A DNA stretch of 28,281 bases, taken from contig JBPRGG010000080.1 in NCBI GenBank assembly GCA_051418075.1, positions 1 through 28,281 of the forward strand. Direction: 5' to 3'. The notes under the pieces were generated by a model, which was not told the DNA's origin, ran no database searches, and was given only the letters and a program-made list of their open reading frames with translations. Origin of the DNA: JBPRGG01 sp051418075. Its GTDB lineage: Bacteria > Bacteroidota > Bacteroidia > Cytophagales > Cyclobacteriaceae. This document shows positions 10,201-17,638 of this stretch, piece after piece; the stretch's first letter is position 1; each line of letters starts with the position of its first letter. Both the position numbers and the translations under genes were made by a program.

Positions 10201-10542
10201 ATGATTTCACTTCCGCTGGAAGCTCAGCTAGGACCTGTTAATAAGTTTATTGTAGAAGATTTCAATCAGGATCAAAAGCCAGACATACTCTGCATGGGTA
10301 ATAATGAGAAACTGGAAGTAGCTATGGGATGGAACAACAACTTTCTGGGAGCATTTTTGATCAATGATGAAACATTCGAAGCAGTGGATAATTATGATTG
10401 TAATCTTTTCCTTAAAAGTCAGATTAGAGATGCTGTAAAAATCAATGATCAGTCTTTATTGTTGGCCAATTACGCCGATTCATTGCAAGTATTGAGTTGG
10501 GAATATACCCCTGATTCCAGGCACCTCGACGAATCATTCTAA
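7201..10542 (+). CDS. FG-GAP/VCBS repeat lipoprotein with ASPIC/UnbV domain
   Basis: This 1113-aa surface or periplasmic lipoprotein has its lipid-acceptor Cys at residue 26, in the signal peptide ending LLMSC. Two FG-GAP propellers flank an ASPIC/UnbV domain. The first propeller (about 55-490) has loops such as DINKDGFLDIYL, DYDLDNDLDIML and DLDSDGDLDLVV. The ASPIC/UnbV domain is at about 490-590 and ends in IDSLVVIWPDRTAIKI. The second propeller (about 640-1090) carries DLDQDGDLDLYV, DLDGDGVEEIIL and DINQDGAPDILAGN. Proteins of this layout commonly accompany SusCD pairs in Cytophagales; their job is not established, and glycan or protein binding is the usual guess. It is the only long gene here on the plus strand. 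Its stop overlaps by 9 bp the stop of an ASPIC gene fragment on the minus strand. Confidence 0.9.
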   Translation: MKKQFMASRMMMIYGRLLVMTLLMSCNQNTSMFQLVGNSGIEFTNQLVENDSMNILDLEYFYRGGGVAIADVNNDHLPDVILGGNMVPTRLYLNQGDFKFKDISEKSGFRVTKWVNGISLADINKDGFLDIYLCVGGSNNPDLRENQFFVSESVDKNGIPNYQNKAIEYGVASNRSSTQAAFFDYDLDNDLDIMLVNTDASNKNPNVVRIKINDGSAGNTDQLFENQLGKTGKFINVSDSAGIIYEGFSLGLSVTDINHDGWPDVYVANDHISNDVFYINQGNKTFENQIDQILQNQSFYSMGVLSKDFDNNGLSDILTLDMMPETNERKQKMMMAMNISRFKMAEDYNYQRQFMRNALHVHKGFTQSGKPIFSEQAQFSGIHNTDWSWGSVAADFDLDGDNDIIVANGYARDITNLDFVYYQKTMGYFDEFLEDPDYKNKVNNQPPIYLSNYAFSNVGNSKFEDISREWGLLESNLSNGIAYGDLDSDGDLDLVVNRLNSPALIYKNHAKSESNHYLKIIPFDHKGIFAYGSKAYVYSSDGLQFEELYPIQGYQSNQEPVLHFGLGEQKVIDSLVVIWPDRTAIKIAHPKIDTTYQLHQSKLSTYPATQQIPDQKSKIIFNLDNFQVDWRHEPPTPYKDFYNQPLIPQTYSKEAPQIAKADIDGNGLIDFYVCTGLEQEGQIFLQTATNQFSVAKMDKGGHFDDMDAEWIDLDQDGDLDLYVSSGGVSFMNGHKTLMDRLYLNTKQGFQLAQKQLPDLRSFTKDVISLDFDQDQDMDLLVFGRMVNGKFPSSPQSYLLQNEEGNFLDVSAQYLPNSGKLGMIASADQADLDGDGVEEIILAGEWQAIKILSWHLDHYELEPLNGFAHQKGWWQNVQVADINQDGAPDILAGNIGLNNVYAENLPLELFNVDLDKDGSPEPLIGWHIKNMDGEKDLYPLAQRDALIAQVPSLKRFYSDYEQFANVKIADLLKLGNEDYQEYKINFMESAIFINDGKANFDMISLPLEAQLGPVNKFIVEDFNQDQKPDILCMGNNEKLEVAMGWNNNFLGAFLINDETFEAVDNYDCNLFLKSQIRDAVKINDQSLLLANYADSLQVLSWEYTPDSRHLDESF

Positions 10543-10665
10543 AATCCCATTTAACTCGTCAATCCGGTACCTTCTGTCGGCGGGTAAATCATGAAACACC
10601 TGTCGGGTTTGAGACCCGGCCCATTCAATGATCAATTTTTTTATGCGGTCGCTTTTACGGATCTC
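10534..10665 (-). pseudogene. C-terminal remnant of a second ASPIC/UnbV gene
   Basis: Forty-three codons plus a TGA stop are readable on the minus strand. The text starts EIRKSDRIKKLIIEW and continues with QVFHDLPADRRYRIDE before the stop. This is the typical end of an ASPIC/UnbV domain ('I..L.I.WP.G..Q.f..lpa...Y.I.E'; compare IDSLVVIWPDRT in the intact neighbour). No start codon or upstream part exists: the text runs straight into group II intron sequence at about 10655-10665. Too short to be a gene, it marks a second FG-GAP/UnbV gene that once followed SusCD on this strand. Confidence 0.75.
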
Positions 10666-10928
10666 CCCGGGTAAGAAGGATAACTTTCATCCCATATACC
10701 TGCTGCATCTACCATGTGAACTCCGGACAATATCGGACTTTGGTTTGTATTGCAACCTCATCCGGTTCACTTTGGCCTTTTATGCAGTTTCTGTTGGTCA
10801 GGCCGGGACTTTGCCTCCGGCTTCCTTCAGATTCCACCTCGCGATGGACACCTTGCCTTTGCCTAACACTTCCTACTGTCAAGCGTGTTCGGGACATGCC
10901 CCTATGCTATCGCCCATGCCGGGCGCAT
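10661..10928 (-). mobile_element. Group IIC intron, 5' domain I fragment only
   Basis: On the minus strand the sequence opens at 10928 with ATGCGCCCGGCATGGGCG, one base off the GTGCGCC-type 5' end of bacterial group II introns. It then follows the known IIC (Oceanobacillus iheyensis-like) domain I landmarks in order: GTCCCGAAC, GGCAAGGTGTCC, GTGGAATCTGAAGGAAGC, GGAGGCAAA, GTCCGATATTGTC, and finally TTCTTACCCGGGGAG. The intron-encoded reverse transcriptase and domains II-VI are absent, so it cannot splice or move. It begins 4 nt past the T-run of the SusD terminator, which is the target preference known for IIC introns. Identification rests on my memory of the family consensus. Short ORFs in this stretch are not genes. 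Confidence 0.85.
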
Positions 10929-10931
10929 AAT

Positions 10932-10961
10932 AAAAAATCCGACCCATATATACAGGTCGGA
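10932..10961 (-). terminator. Rho-independent terminator of the SusC-SusD operon
   Basis: Minus-strand hairpin: TCCGACC at 10955-10961 pairs with GGTCGGA at 10938-10944 (7 bp, 10-nt loop) and is followed by six T at 10937-10932. It lies 28 bp after the SusD stop. The group IIC intron fragment starts just behind it. Confidence 0.85.
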
Positions 10962-10989
10962 CTTGTTGCGGACTATAAATATAAATATT

Positions 10990-12573
10990 CTATTGATCAG
11001 ATGCAGCCCAAACTGGTTTTTGAACCAGGGCTGGATTTCTATCAATTGCACTTTGAGGATAAGGTAATTTCCAGTGCCTTGCAGGAGTAAATGCTGAAAA
11101 GTCATTATCATCATTATCTGTATCACCTGCTACGATAGCAGCAAAAGCATCAGTAATCAGATTTGGCATCGAGTTTCTTTTTCTCATAAAATCAAACCAT
11201 CTTTTAGCCTCTCCAAATAGTTCCCAGCGTCTTTCTTCCAAAATGGTCATAATATCAACCTCTTCGCTCGAGAAATCAGATAGTCCGGCTCTATTTCTGA
11301 CTGCATTTAATGATGCAAGTCCATCAGCACTTAAATTTCCATCTGCTAGTAGATCCGCTTCCGCGTGGATAAGTAGCAACTCAGCATATCTTAAAACCGG
11401 AAAGCCTAAAGTAGATCTACCGTTTACATTTTTTGAGTTTTCCTGATACCAAAACTTCTGGAAGCCCATACCATTTACTCTGTGACAACATCTATTTTGA
11501 TTAACCTGATCATAAAATCCGGTAGTGTCACCATTTACAATAATGGGCTCATCCTGAAACCAAATAGTATAGTCTTTACGGGCATCATTATCATCCCATT
11601 GCTCCTTAATTGCTTCGTATATGTAAGCAAAGCCAAAACCCCACATATTGTTACGATTACGCATTTGACGTGGGTTCATAGCCATTGGAAACTCAGAAGC
11701 CACATTTCCATCACTCCAGTTACCACCACTATTGAAATGATTAACAGTGAAAATATGTTCCTTTCCATTTTCATTATATGTTTGGAAAATTTCTACCAGA
11801 TTTTCTTCCGGTGTGGGTAAGTCATTAAATAATCCATACGGGCCATTCTGTATCACTTCTTCCGCTTTTTGTTCAGAGATTGAATACCATTCAGATTTAC
11901 CTAATTCATCCGCACCATATAAGTAAATTTTGGATAACATCGCTTTCGCTGACCAACTTGTTACACGTCCTTTTTGGGCTGGCGTAGCTGATAAATTATT
12001 CTCTGCAAACTCAAGGTCTTCAATTGCCTGATTATATAATGCTTCTGCGCTGGAGGCTTCTACTGCAAAACCTGCGGGATCATCAGGTACTTCTAACACG
12101 ATAGGCGCTTCTCCCCAAATTAGAGTTAGCATGAAATAGGCAAATCCACGTAAAAACCTTACTTCAGCAATTGCCTGATTTAGTTCTGCACCGGATACAT
12201 CTGCTTCGGCTCCTCTTGTAATTACCTGGTTAGCTGAATTTATTAGTTGATAAAAACCAATATATGGAGCCCTGATGCCATTGCTGGTTGGGTCATAATT
12301 GAATGAAGTCCAGGTAGCAGTGGATCCATCGGTTGTGCTGGATCCGGTATAGACATTGTCTGTAAATTGTTCGAACCCAACAATATAAGATCTATGAAGT
12401 GAATTTCCCTTAGTCAAACCTGCATAAGTTGCTACAACCGCTTGCTGCAAGTCATTGCTGGTTTTAAAGAAGTCCTCTCCAGTTGGTCCAGTCGGGTCTT
12501 GCTGATCCAACATATCAGTGCAACTGCCAATTACAATAATAATCGTTAAAATAGGAATTATAAATTTTTTCAT
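10990..12573 (-). CDS. SusD/RagB-family outer-membrane glycan-binding lipoprotein
   Basis: This 527-aa protein is the surface-exposed partner that caps the SusC transporter and binds incoming oligosaccharide. It has a lipoprotein signal with C18 (TIIIVIGSC), the SusD N-terminal TPR-like region (FFKTSNDLQQAVVATYAGL; EVRFLRGFAYFMLTLIWGEAP), and the C-terminal family signature RRWELFGEAKRWFDFMR. It ends with WKLPYPQSAIDRNPAL, the usual SusD ending. It follows SusC by 22 bp and is clearly co-transcribed with it. A strong terminator lies 28 bp downstream. The glycan cannot be told from sequence. Confidence 0.96.
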   Translation of the reverse strand: MKKFIIPILTIIIVIGSCTDMLDQQDPTGPTGEDFFKTSNDLQQAVVATYAGLTKGNSLHRSYIVGFEQFTDNVYTGSSTTDGSTATWTSFNYDPTSNGIRAPYIGFYQLINSANQVITRGAEADVSGAELNQAIAEVRFLRGFAYFMLTLIWGEAPIVLEVPDDPAGFAVEASSAEALYNQAIEDLEFAENNLSATPAQKGRVTSWSAKAMLSKIYLYGADELGKSEWYSISEQKAEEVIQNGPYGLFNDLPTPEENLVEIFQTYNENGKEHIFTVNHFNSGGNWSDGNVASEFPMAMNPRQMRNRNNMWGFGFAYIYEAIKEQWDDNDARKDYTIWFQDEPIIVNGDTTGFYDQVNQNRCCHRVNGMGFQKFWYQENSKNVNGRSTLGFPVLRYAELLLIHAEADLLADGNLSADGLASLNAVRNRAGLSDFSSEEVDIMTILEERRWELFGEAKRWFDFMRKRNSMPNLITDAFAAIVAGDTDNDDNDFSAFTPARHWKLPYPQSAIDRNPALVQKPVWAASDQ

Positions 12574-12595
12574 TATTTTGGATATTTTAATTTAT

Positions 12596-15500
12596 CTAAA
12601 ATGATACTTGTAAACCAATAGTATATTGACGTGTAAGCGGATATGTACCATTATCTACACCTGCAGTTTCAGGATTATCTGAATCCCTTAGCCCGATTTC
12701 TGGGTCGTATCCGTTATACTTCGTGAATGTAAGCAGATTAGTACCAACTGCATAAACATTAACACCCCCTCTGGTCAACCCAACAGATTCTAACCAATTT
12801 TTAGGAAATTGATAAGACAGTCTCACATTTTTTAATCTTACAAATGATCCATCTTCAATACCCCTGTCAGATGTTCGCTGGTTCGCATTAGGATCGGTAA
12901 ACACAGCCCTGGGCACATCATTGCTAGTACCTTCTCCTTGCCAACGATTGAGAATGGTGGTCCTTTTATTCTCAAATAACGCCAGTGATCTTTCTTGTCC
13001 CATTCTGAGGGCATTATAAAGATCTACACCTTGAACACCCTGGAAGAAAACTGATAAATTTATTCCTTTGTAACTCAAATTATTGTTGAATCCCCAGGTG
13101 AAATCGGGTATTGTACTTCCTATAATTACCCGATCGTTATCAGCATCAATGAACCCATCATCATTCTGATCTACAAACCGGATATCTCCGGGAGCGGTAT
13201 TGAAAGCCTTGGTATTATCATCTGTATTACCCGTATAGGTAGGTAATCCTGTGTCTTCGTCGAACTCCTCAACACTTTGGTTTTGATAAGAATGACTGTA
13301 TACTTCGTCCCAATTTTGGAATAAACCATCAGTCTCAAATCCATATAGCGCTCCCAATTCTTCTCCTACTCTTGTAATATTTTGTCCTGAAAAACGATCA
13401 GCATTTTCTGGTAAATTTATTACTTCATTTTTGACAGCAGAAAAGTTAAAATCAGAAGACCAACTAAAATCATTCTTATGCATATTCACACTGTGTAAGG
13501 CAAATTCGAAACCTTTATTACTTATTTCTCCCAGATTTCCGGTTGGATTATCAATAGCTCCTACCTCAATAGCCGGAGCAAAAGGCAATAACAAACCATT
13601 AGTTGTTTTATCAAAATAATCAATGGTTATTTCAAGTCTTTGATTAAACATACCAAGGTCAACGCCAAAATTCAACATCTCTATCTCTTCCCAGCTAAGA
13701 AATACATTAGCTAATCTGGTCAATATTGCACCGGGAACCACACCACCGTTAAAAACATATTCCTGGTCACTTCCAGCACCTATTCGAGAGTTCCATTGGT
13801 AGAGTCTAGTGTTATCACTCCCGCTTACACCCCAACCGGCTCTTAATTTCAAATTAGATACCTGACTTAGAGTGCCCATGAAGAACTCTTCAGAAATTCG
13901 CCAACCTGCAGAAACAGCTGGAAAAGTACCCCAACGTTGTTCTGGTCCAAAACGGGAAGATCCATCTCTTCTAATAGTGGCCGTTAATAAATATTTATCC
14001 TTATAGTCATAAATAGCTCTACCAAATAATGACACAAAAGCAGACTCATTTTCAAAATTGCCAACCCCCGGAATAGCTAAAGGAAAAGTAGCCAGAATAT
14101 TACCTTCGGAGTCGGTGATTTCCTGATTTAAAACAGGTCTGTTGAAAAACCAATATTCTGTATCAACAAATGCGCCTGCTCCTGCACTGAATCCTTTATT
14201 CAGGTTATTTTGTGCCTGGTATCCGGCCATCACACTTAGATTATGATCACCAAAGTTCTTGTCATATTGTAAAGTGTTTTCAATAAACCAGGTTCTGGAC
14301 TCTCTGGAGTTAAGGTTTAGTCTTGAAGTAGTCTCGTCGCTGTTAGCAGCTCCATCAATAGTATTTGCAGGCCCCCTAAATTCATCTTTATTAAAGCTCC
14401 AATCAATAGACCCCATTGTATGAAAAACCAACCCTTCAGCTAGAGTGAGATCAGCATACAAAGAACCCCAGATTCGATTCCGGTTTTCCCGGTCATAATC
14501 TTGTTCCAAATTCCAAATCGGGTGTTCGTTCATATAATCTAATTGAGCTTCAGCATCCGGATCTTGCGCACTTAATCCAGCATAGTCGCCATCGACCGGG
14601 TCAAAAATAGGTTTATATGGATTAATCCATAAAAACCTTCTTAACCAGTCCTTAGTATTGCCGTTGGGATTCAGGTTGCCAACAGTATTTGCTTCAGTTC
14701 GGGCAAGAGCGAGTGTATTACCCACTTTCAAGATTTTACCGATCTTATGATCACTGTTTAATCGCAATGTATATCTTTTCAAATCAGAATTAAGGAATAT
14801 CCCTTCCTGATCAAAATAATTGGCAGATACGTACATTTGAGATTTCTCAGATCCGGAATTTATAGAAAGATTGTAACTATTGATACTGCCATCTCTGTAA
14901 GCATAATCTAACCAGTCATAGGTCTCTAATTCTGCACCACTTAAAACTTTATCTACAAAAGGCTTTCCTACATAATCCGGATTGTTGGTTTCAATCATCA
15001 TATCAGAATAATACTGAGCCCATTCTGGGCCTGATAACATCTCGAAGTTATTCTGATCTAGAACATTAACAGCCGTATATGCATCAAAATTAATGGACAA
15101 ACTTCCTTCTTTACCTCGCTTTGTAGTGATTATTACCACTCCATTACCTGCTCTGGCTCCATAAATGGCAGTTGCTGACGCATCTTTTAATATGTCAATA
15201 CTCTCAATATCATTCGGATTAATCATTGACAGTGGGCTTATGGAAGTGTTTCCACCACCGTCTACATTACCAATGATAATCCCATCAATTACATATAAGG
15301 GTTCCGAATTGTTAGTAGAACCTACACCCCGAACTCGTAAACTTGCACCAGCTCCAGGAATTCCAGAGCCTGTAGTTACTTGCACCCCTGCAGCCCTTCC
15401 GGATAGGGCCTGTTCAAATGAAGGAACAGGTATTTTGTTTAGTTCATCTCCGGAAACTGATGCAATAGAACCGGTAATATCTTTTTTGTCTTGGGTGCCA

Positions 15501-15844
15501 AATCCTATCACTACCAATTCCTGTAGTTGTTGAATGTTTGGGGCCATTGCCAAATCAATTACTGATCTGTTGCCAACTTGAATCTCTTCTGAAGTAAAGC
15601 CAACAGAGCTAAAAACCAAGACAGCATTTTCACTTACTGAAAGTGAATAATTACCGTTTACATCTGTTACAGTGCCATTAGTAGTGTTTTTTTCTACAAT
15701 ATTAACACCAGGTATAGCTTCTCCATCTTCTAAAGATGTTACTTGCCCTTCTATATTTCTGGATTGGGCAATTAGATCAGCATTTACAAATAAGGATATG
15801 CCGATCGTCCACATTAAAAAAAATTTGTAGCAGTATTTTTTCAT
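12596..15844 (-). CDS. SusC/RagA-family TonB-dependent outer-membrane transporter
   Basis: This 1082-aa protein imports oligosaccharides through the outer membrane with TonB energy. I choose the ATG at 15844 (MKKYCYKFF..., signal peptide ending near ADLIAQ); the longer frame would start at a TTG. A carboxypeptidase-regulatory-like domain (about 30-105) is followed by the SusC signature LQELVVIGFGTQDKKDITGSI, then the plug (VRGVGSTNNSEPLYVIDGI, ILKDASATAIYGARAGNGVV). The 22-strand barrel ends in a C-terminal aromatic strand (YTIGLQVSF). It is full length for the family. The upstream 242 bp lacks an exact TAnnTTTG match. Probably induced by the hybrid two-component regulator. Confidence 0.97.
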   Translation of the reverse strand: MKKYCYKFFLMWTIGISLFVNADLIAQSRNIEGQVTSLEDGEAIPGVNIVEKNTTNGTVTDVNGNYSLSVSENAVLVFSSVGFTSEEIQVGNRSVIDLAMAPNIQQLQELVVIGFGTQDKKDITGSIASVSGDELNKIPVPSFEQALSGRAAGVQVTTGSGIPGAGASLRVRGVGSTNNSEPLYVIDGIIIGNVDGGGNTSISPLSMINPNDIESIDILKDASATAIYGARAGNGVVIITTKRGKEGSLSINFDAYTAVNVLDQNNFEMLSGPEWAQYYSDMMIETNNPDYVGKPFVDKVLSGAELETYDWLDYAYRDGSINSYNLSINSGSEKSQMYVSANYFDQEGIFLNSDLKRYTLRLNSDHKIGKILKVGNTLALARTEANTVGNLNPNGNTKDWLRRFLWINPYKPIFDPVDGDYAGLSAQDPDAEAQLDYMNEHPIWNLEQDYDRENRNRIWGSLYADLTLAEGLVFHTMGSIDWSFNKDEFRGPANTIDGAANSDETTSRLNLNSRESRTWFIENTLQYDKNFGDHNLSVMAGYQAQNNLNKGFSAGAGAFVDTEYWFFNRPVLNQEITDSEGNILATFPLAIPGVGNFENESAFVSLFGRAIYDYKDKYLLTATIRRDGSSRFGPEQRWGTFPAVSAGWRISEEFFMGTLSQVSNLKLRAGWGVSGSDNTRLYQWNSRIGAGSDQEYVFNGGVVPGAILTRLANVFLSWEEIEMLNFGVDLGMFNQRLEITIDYFDKTTNGLLLPFAPAIEVGAIDNPTGNLGEISNKGFEFALHSVNMHKNDFSWSSDFNFSAVKNEVINLPENADRFSGQNITRVGEELGALYGFETDGLFQNWDEVYSHSYQNQSVEEFDEDTGLPTYTGNTDDNTKAFNTAPGDIRFVDQNDDGFIDADNDRVIIGSTIPDFTWGFNNNLSYKGINLSVFFQGVQGVDLYNALRMGQERSLALFENKRTTILNRWQGEGTSNDVPRAVFTDPNANQRTSDRGIEDGSFVRLKNVRLSYQFPKNWLESVGLTRGGVNVYAVGTNLLTFTKYNGYDPEIGLRDSDNPETAGVDNGTYPLTRQYTIGLQVSF

Positions 15845-16086
15845 AAATTTTGGCTTTTTATTAATAGTTAACAATTAATTCCGTAAAAATGTCTAATTAA
15901 TTAATAATCTCTGACCTGTTTTGTATGGTATGAATAATAGCAGATCTAAATTCACTAAGTAAAGAAGATATTTTATCTTAATTCTTTTATTATATTACAA
16001 AATCATTTACCGCTAATAAAATACACCTTACTTGCTTTTCTACATTGAAAAAATTAATCTTGATAAACCATAAATCCAAAATCACC

Positions 16087-17287
16087 ATGCGCTTTTTACT
16101 ATTTATTGGATCCTATTAAATCGGAATTTCAGCATCCGCCCAAAGCTGGGATAACTGGAAGTTGGAACCCGATAACAACGACCGTGCCATCACGGTATTA
16201 TACCCGGCATAGAAGAAGATAGTTTACGTCCAGCTTTTCATCTCATTCCACCGGTTGGTTGTATGGGTGATCCCAATGGAGGGATATTTCACAATGGATA
16301 GTATCATATATTCTATGGTTTACAGCCTTTTGCCTCTCATCCCGGAGGCAGGTATTGTGCTCATGCCCGCAGTAAAGATTTACTGCAGTGGGAACCTATG
16401 CCCACAGGGGTTACACCTGCATTTGATCTTGGGCTCTCTGCTATTGGTTCTGGCTCCACTATTGTTACTGAAGATGGTCAGCGACTGGCCTTCTACTCGC
16501 AAAGTAAAGTGGGACCGATGCAATTCTGGAAAGCCGAATTCACCAATGATCAACTTTCACACTGGAAACATGAAGGTAAGAATCCGATTTTAACCCTCGA
16601 TCATCCTGGTTTACCGCCCTTCGACTAATTCTGGCGCGATCCTTTTGTATTCACAGCAGAAGGCCGAACATTTATGATCGCCTGTGCCGATTTACTGGAG
16701 GAAACTATGTACCTGTTCCTATTTTGAAACTACGAATGGAAAGTTAACGGAATGGGAGTATAAAGGTAATTTATTTACCTACCCTAAATATAAAAACAGA
16801 AATTTTGAAGTACCTGAAATCCGGCCGATTGGAGATCAATGGATCTCGGTAGATCGTTGCTACTATTTTATTGGTAACCTGGATTTAGAAAACCTTTCTT
16901 TTACTCCCCAACAGGAAGGAATCGTAGACTACAGCGGTCACTATTATGCCCAGGAAACCATACAGGATGACAAAGGTGACCTGTACCTGATGGCCTGGAT
17001 GCCGGGATGGGACAGGGATTGGTTGCCTACCTACATGAATGAACTAATGAAGACCTTAAGAACAGATCATATACAAATCTCACCCAGAAGTCTGCCGGTG
17101 GATGGTCCCATGACTGGATATGTTGTTTTGGATCAAGTTCGGGGAGATCAGTTGAAAATGCAACTAACACTTGAATTAGATGCAGCCTCATTTTGTGGAT
17201 TAAATGTGCTGAGTGATGCAGAGGGTGAAGGTGGACTCTTTATCACCTGGAGTGGTAATATGTTGAATGTAGATGGAGTGAAAGTGC
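16087..17287 (+). pseudogene. Degenerate GH32 (fructan hydrolase-type) gene
   Basis: A secreted family 32 glycoside hydrolase can be followed across frames. A signal peptide from ATG 16087 is cut by TAA at 16117, then shows SASAQSWDNW. After a frameshift near 16200 comes RPAFHLIPPVGCMGDPNGG (nucleophile motif, normally WMNDPNG). TAG at 16299 follows. A long conserved run leads to TAA at 16626, directly before FWRDPFVF (RDP motif). Another frameshift is near 16700-16725. Then come NFEVPEIRPIGDQW (acid/base region), LYLMAWMPGW, and the beta-sandwich part ending FITWSGNMLNVDGVKVP. The gene breaks off at about 17287. Three stops plus frameshifts make it a pseudogene. Its former substrate was presumably a fructan, but the family also has other activities. 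Confidence 0.88.
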
Positions 17288-17506
17288 CCCCATTTTCTTG
17301 TCGCCTACCGGCGGTGGCAAACCTGGCAATTCTGCAAAAAACTTTCCTGTTCCATGCCATAACATACCACCATTATACAATAAAGCTTCCTGATTTTTAC
17401 CTTGCCAAAATACGGTGGTCATACCCGTATTGTTAGGTGACTCATTAATCCGGAATTTCTTTGCTACCTTGCCATCGTTGGTTTTGGGTGAGGCAGGATT
17501 GACCTT
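17288..17506 (-). pseudogene. Inverted fragment of a secreted beta-propeller (RG-lyase-like) protein
   Basis: The minus strand has an open, protein-like text of 73 codons bounded by a TAG (17507-17509) and the GH32 remnant. It reads NDGKVAKKFRINES, NNTGMTTVFWQGKN, EALLYNGGMLWHGTGKFF, AELPGLPPPVGDKKMG. This is in the style of large secreted propeller proteins related to rhamnogalacturonan lyases, where 'LYNGGMLW.G.G' recurs. The assignment to that family is from memory and tentative. The reading stops at 17288, exactly where the plus-strand GH32 similarity ends, so two gene pieces are joined tail to tail. Confidence 0.5.
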
Positions 17507-17555
17507 CTATTCAATAATAAAAGGCAGAAAAACTCCCGAAGAGAAGTCATTGAAG

Positions 17556-17578
17556 CCGGTTTTAAATAGGAAAACCGG
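17556..17578. other. Hairpin between sulfatase 3' end and the pseudogene block
   Basis: CCGGTTTT (17556-17563) and AAAACCGG (17571-17578) form a perfect 8-bp inverted repeat with a 7-nt loop, about 60 bp beyond the sulfatase stop. No T-run follows on either strand, so it is at best an atypical terminator. The surrounding 17510-17638 shows no recognisable gene. Confidence 0.4.
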
Positions 17579-17638
17579 GCCATTAAAAGATTATTCCGAT
17601 GAAGAAAACATTCTATATTAATTATAAAAAACAACTCA

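Noticed and set aside
10628..11090. Overlapping open frames of 60-124 codons on both strands between the UnbV gene and SusD
   Set aside because: They lie over group II intron domain I, the SusD terminator and the 3' end of SusD. Intron domain I is known to yield such spurious frames.
15965..15979. Hyphenated palindrome AAGATA-ttt-TATCTT about 120 bp upstream of SusC
   Set aside because: Six-base arms in AT-rich DNA are expected by chance, and it does not fit a known regulator site. It is not counted as an operator.
16255..16628. Plus-strand frames of 76 and 112 codons
   Set aside because: The 76-codon one is an in-frame piece of the GH32 pseudogene and the other is an out-of-frame shadow; neither is a gene in its own right.
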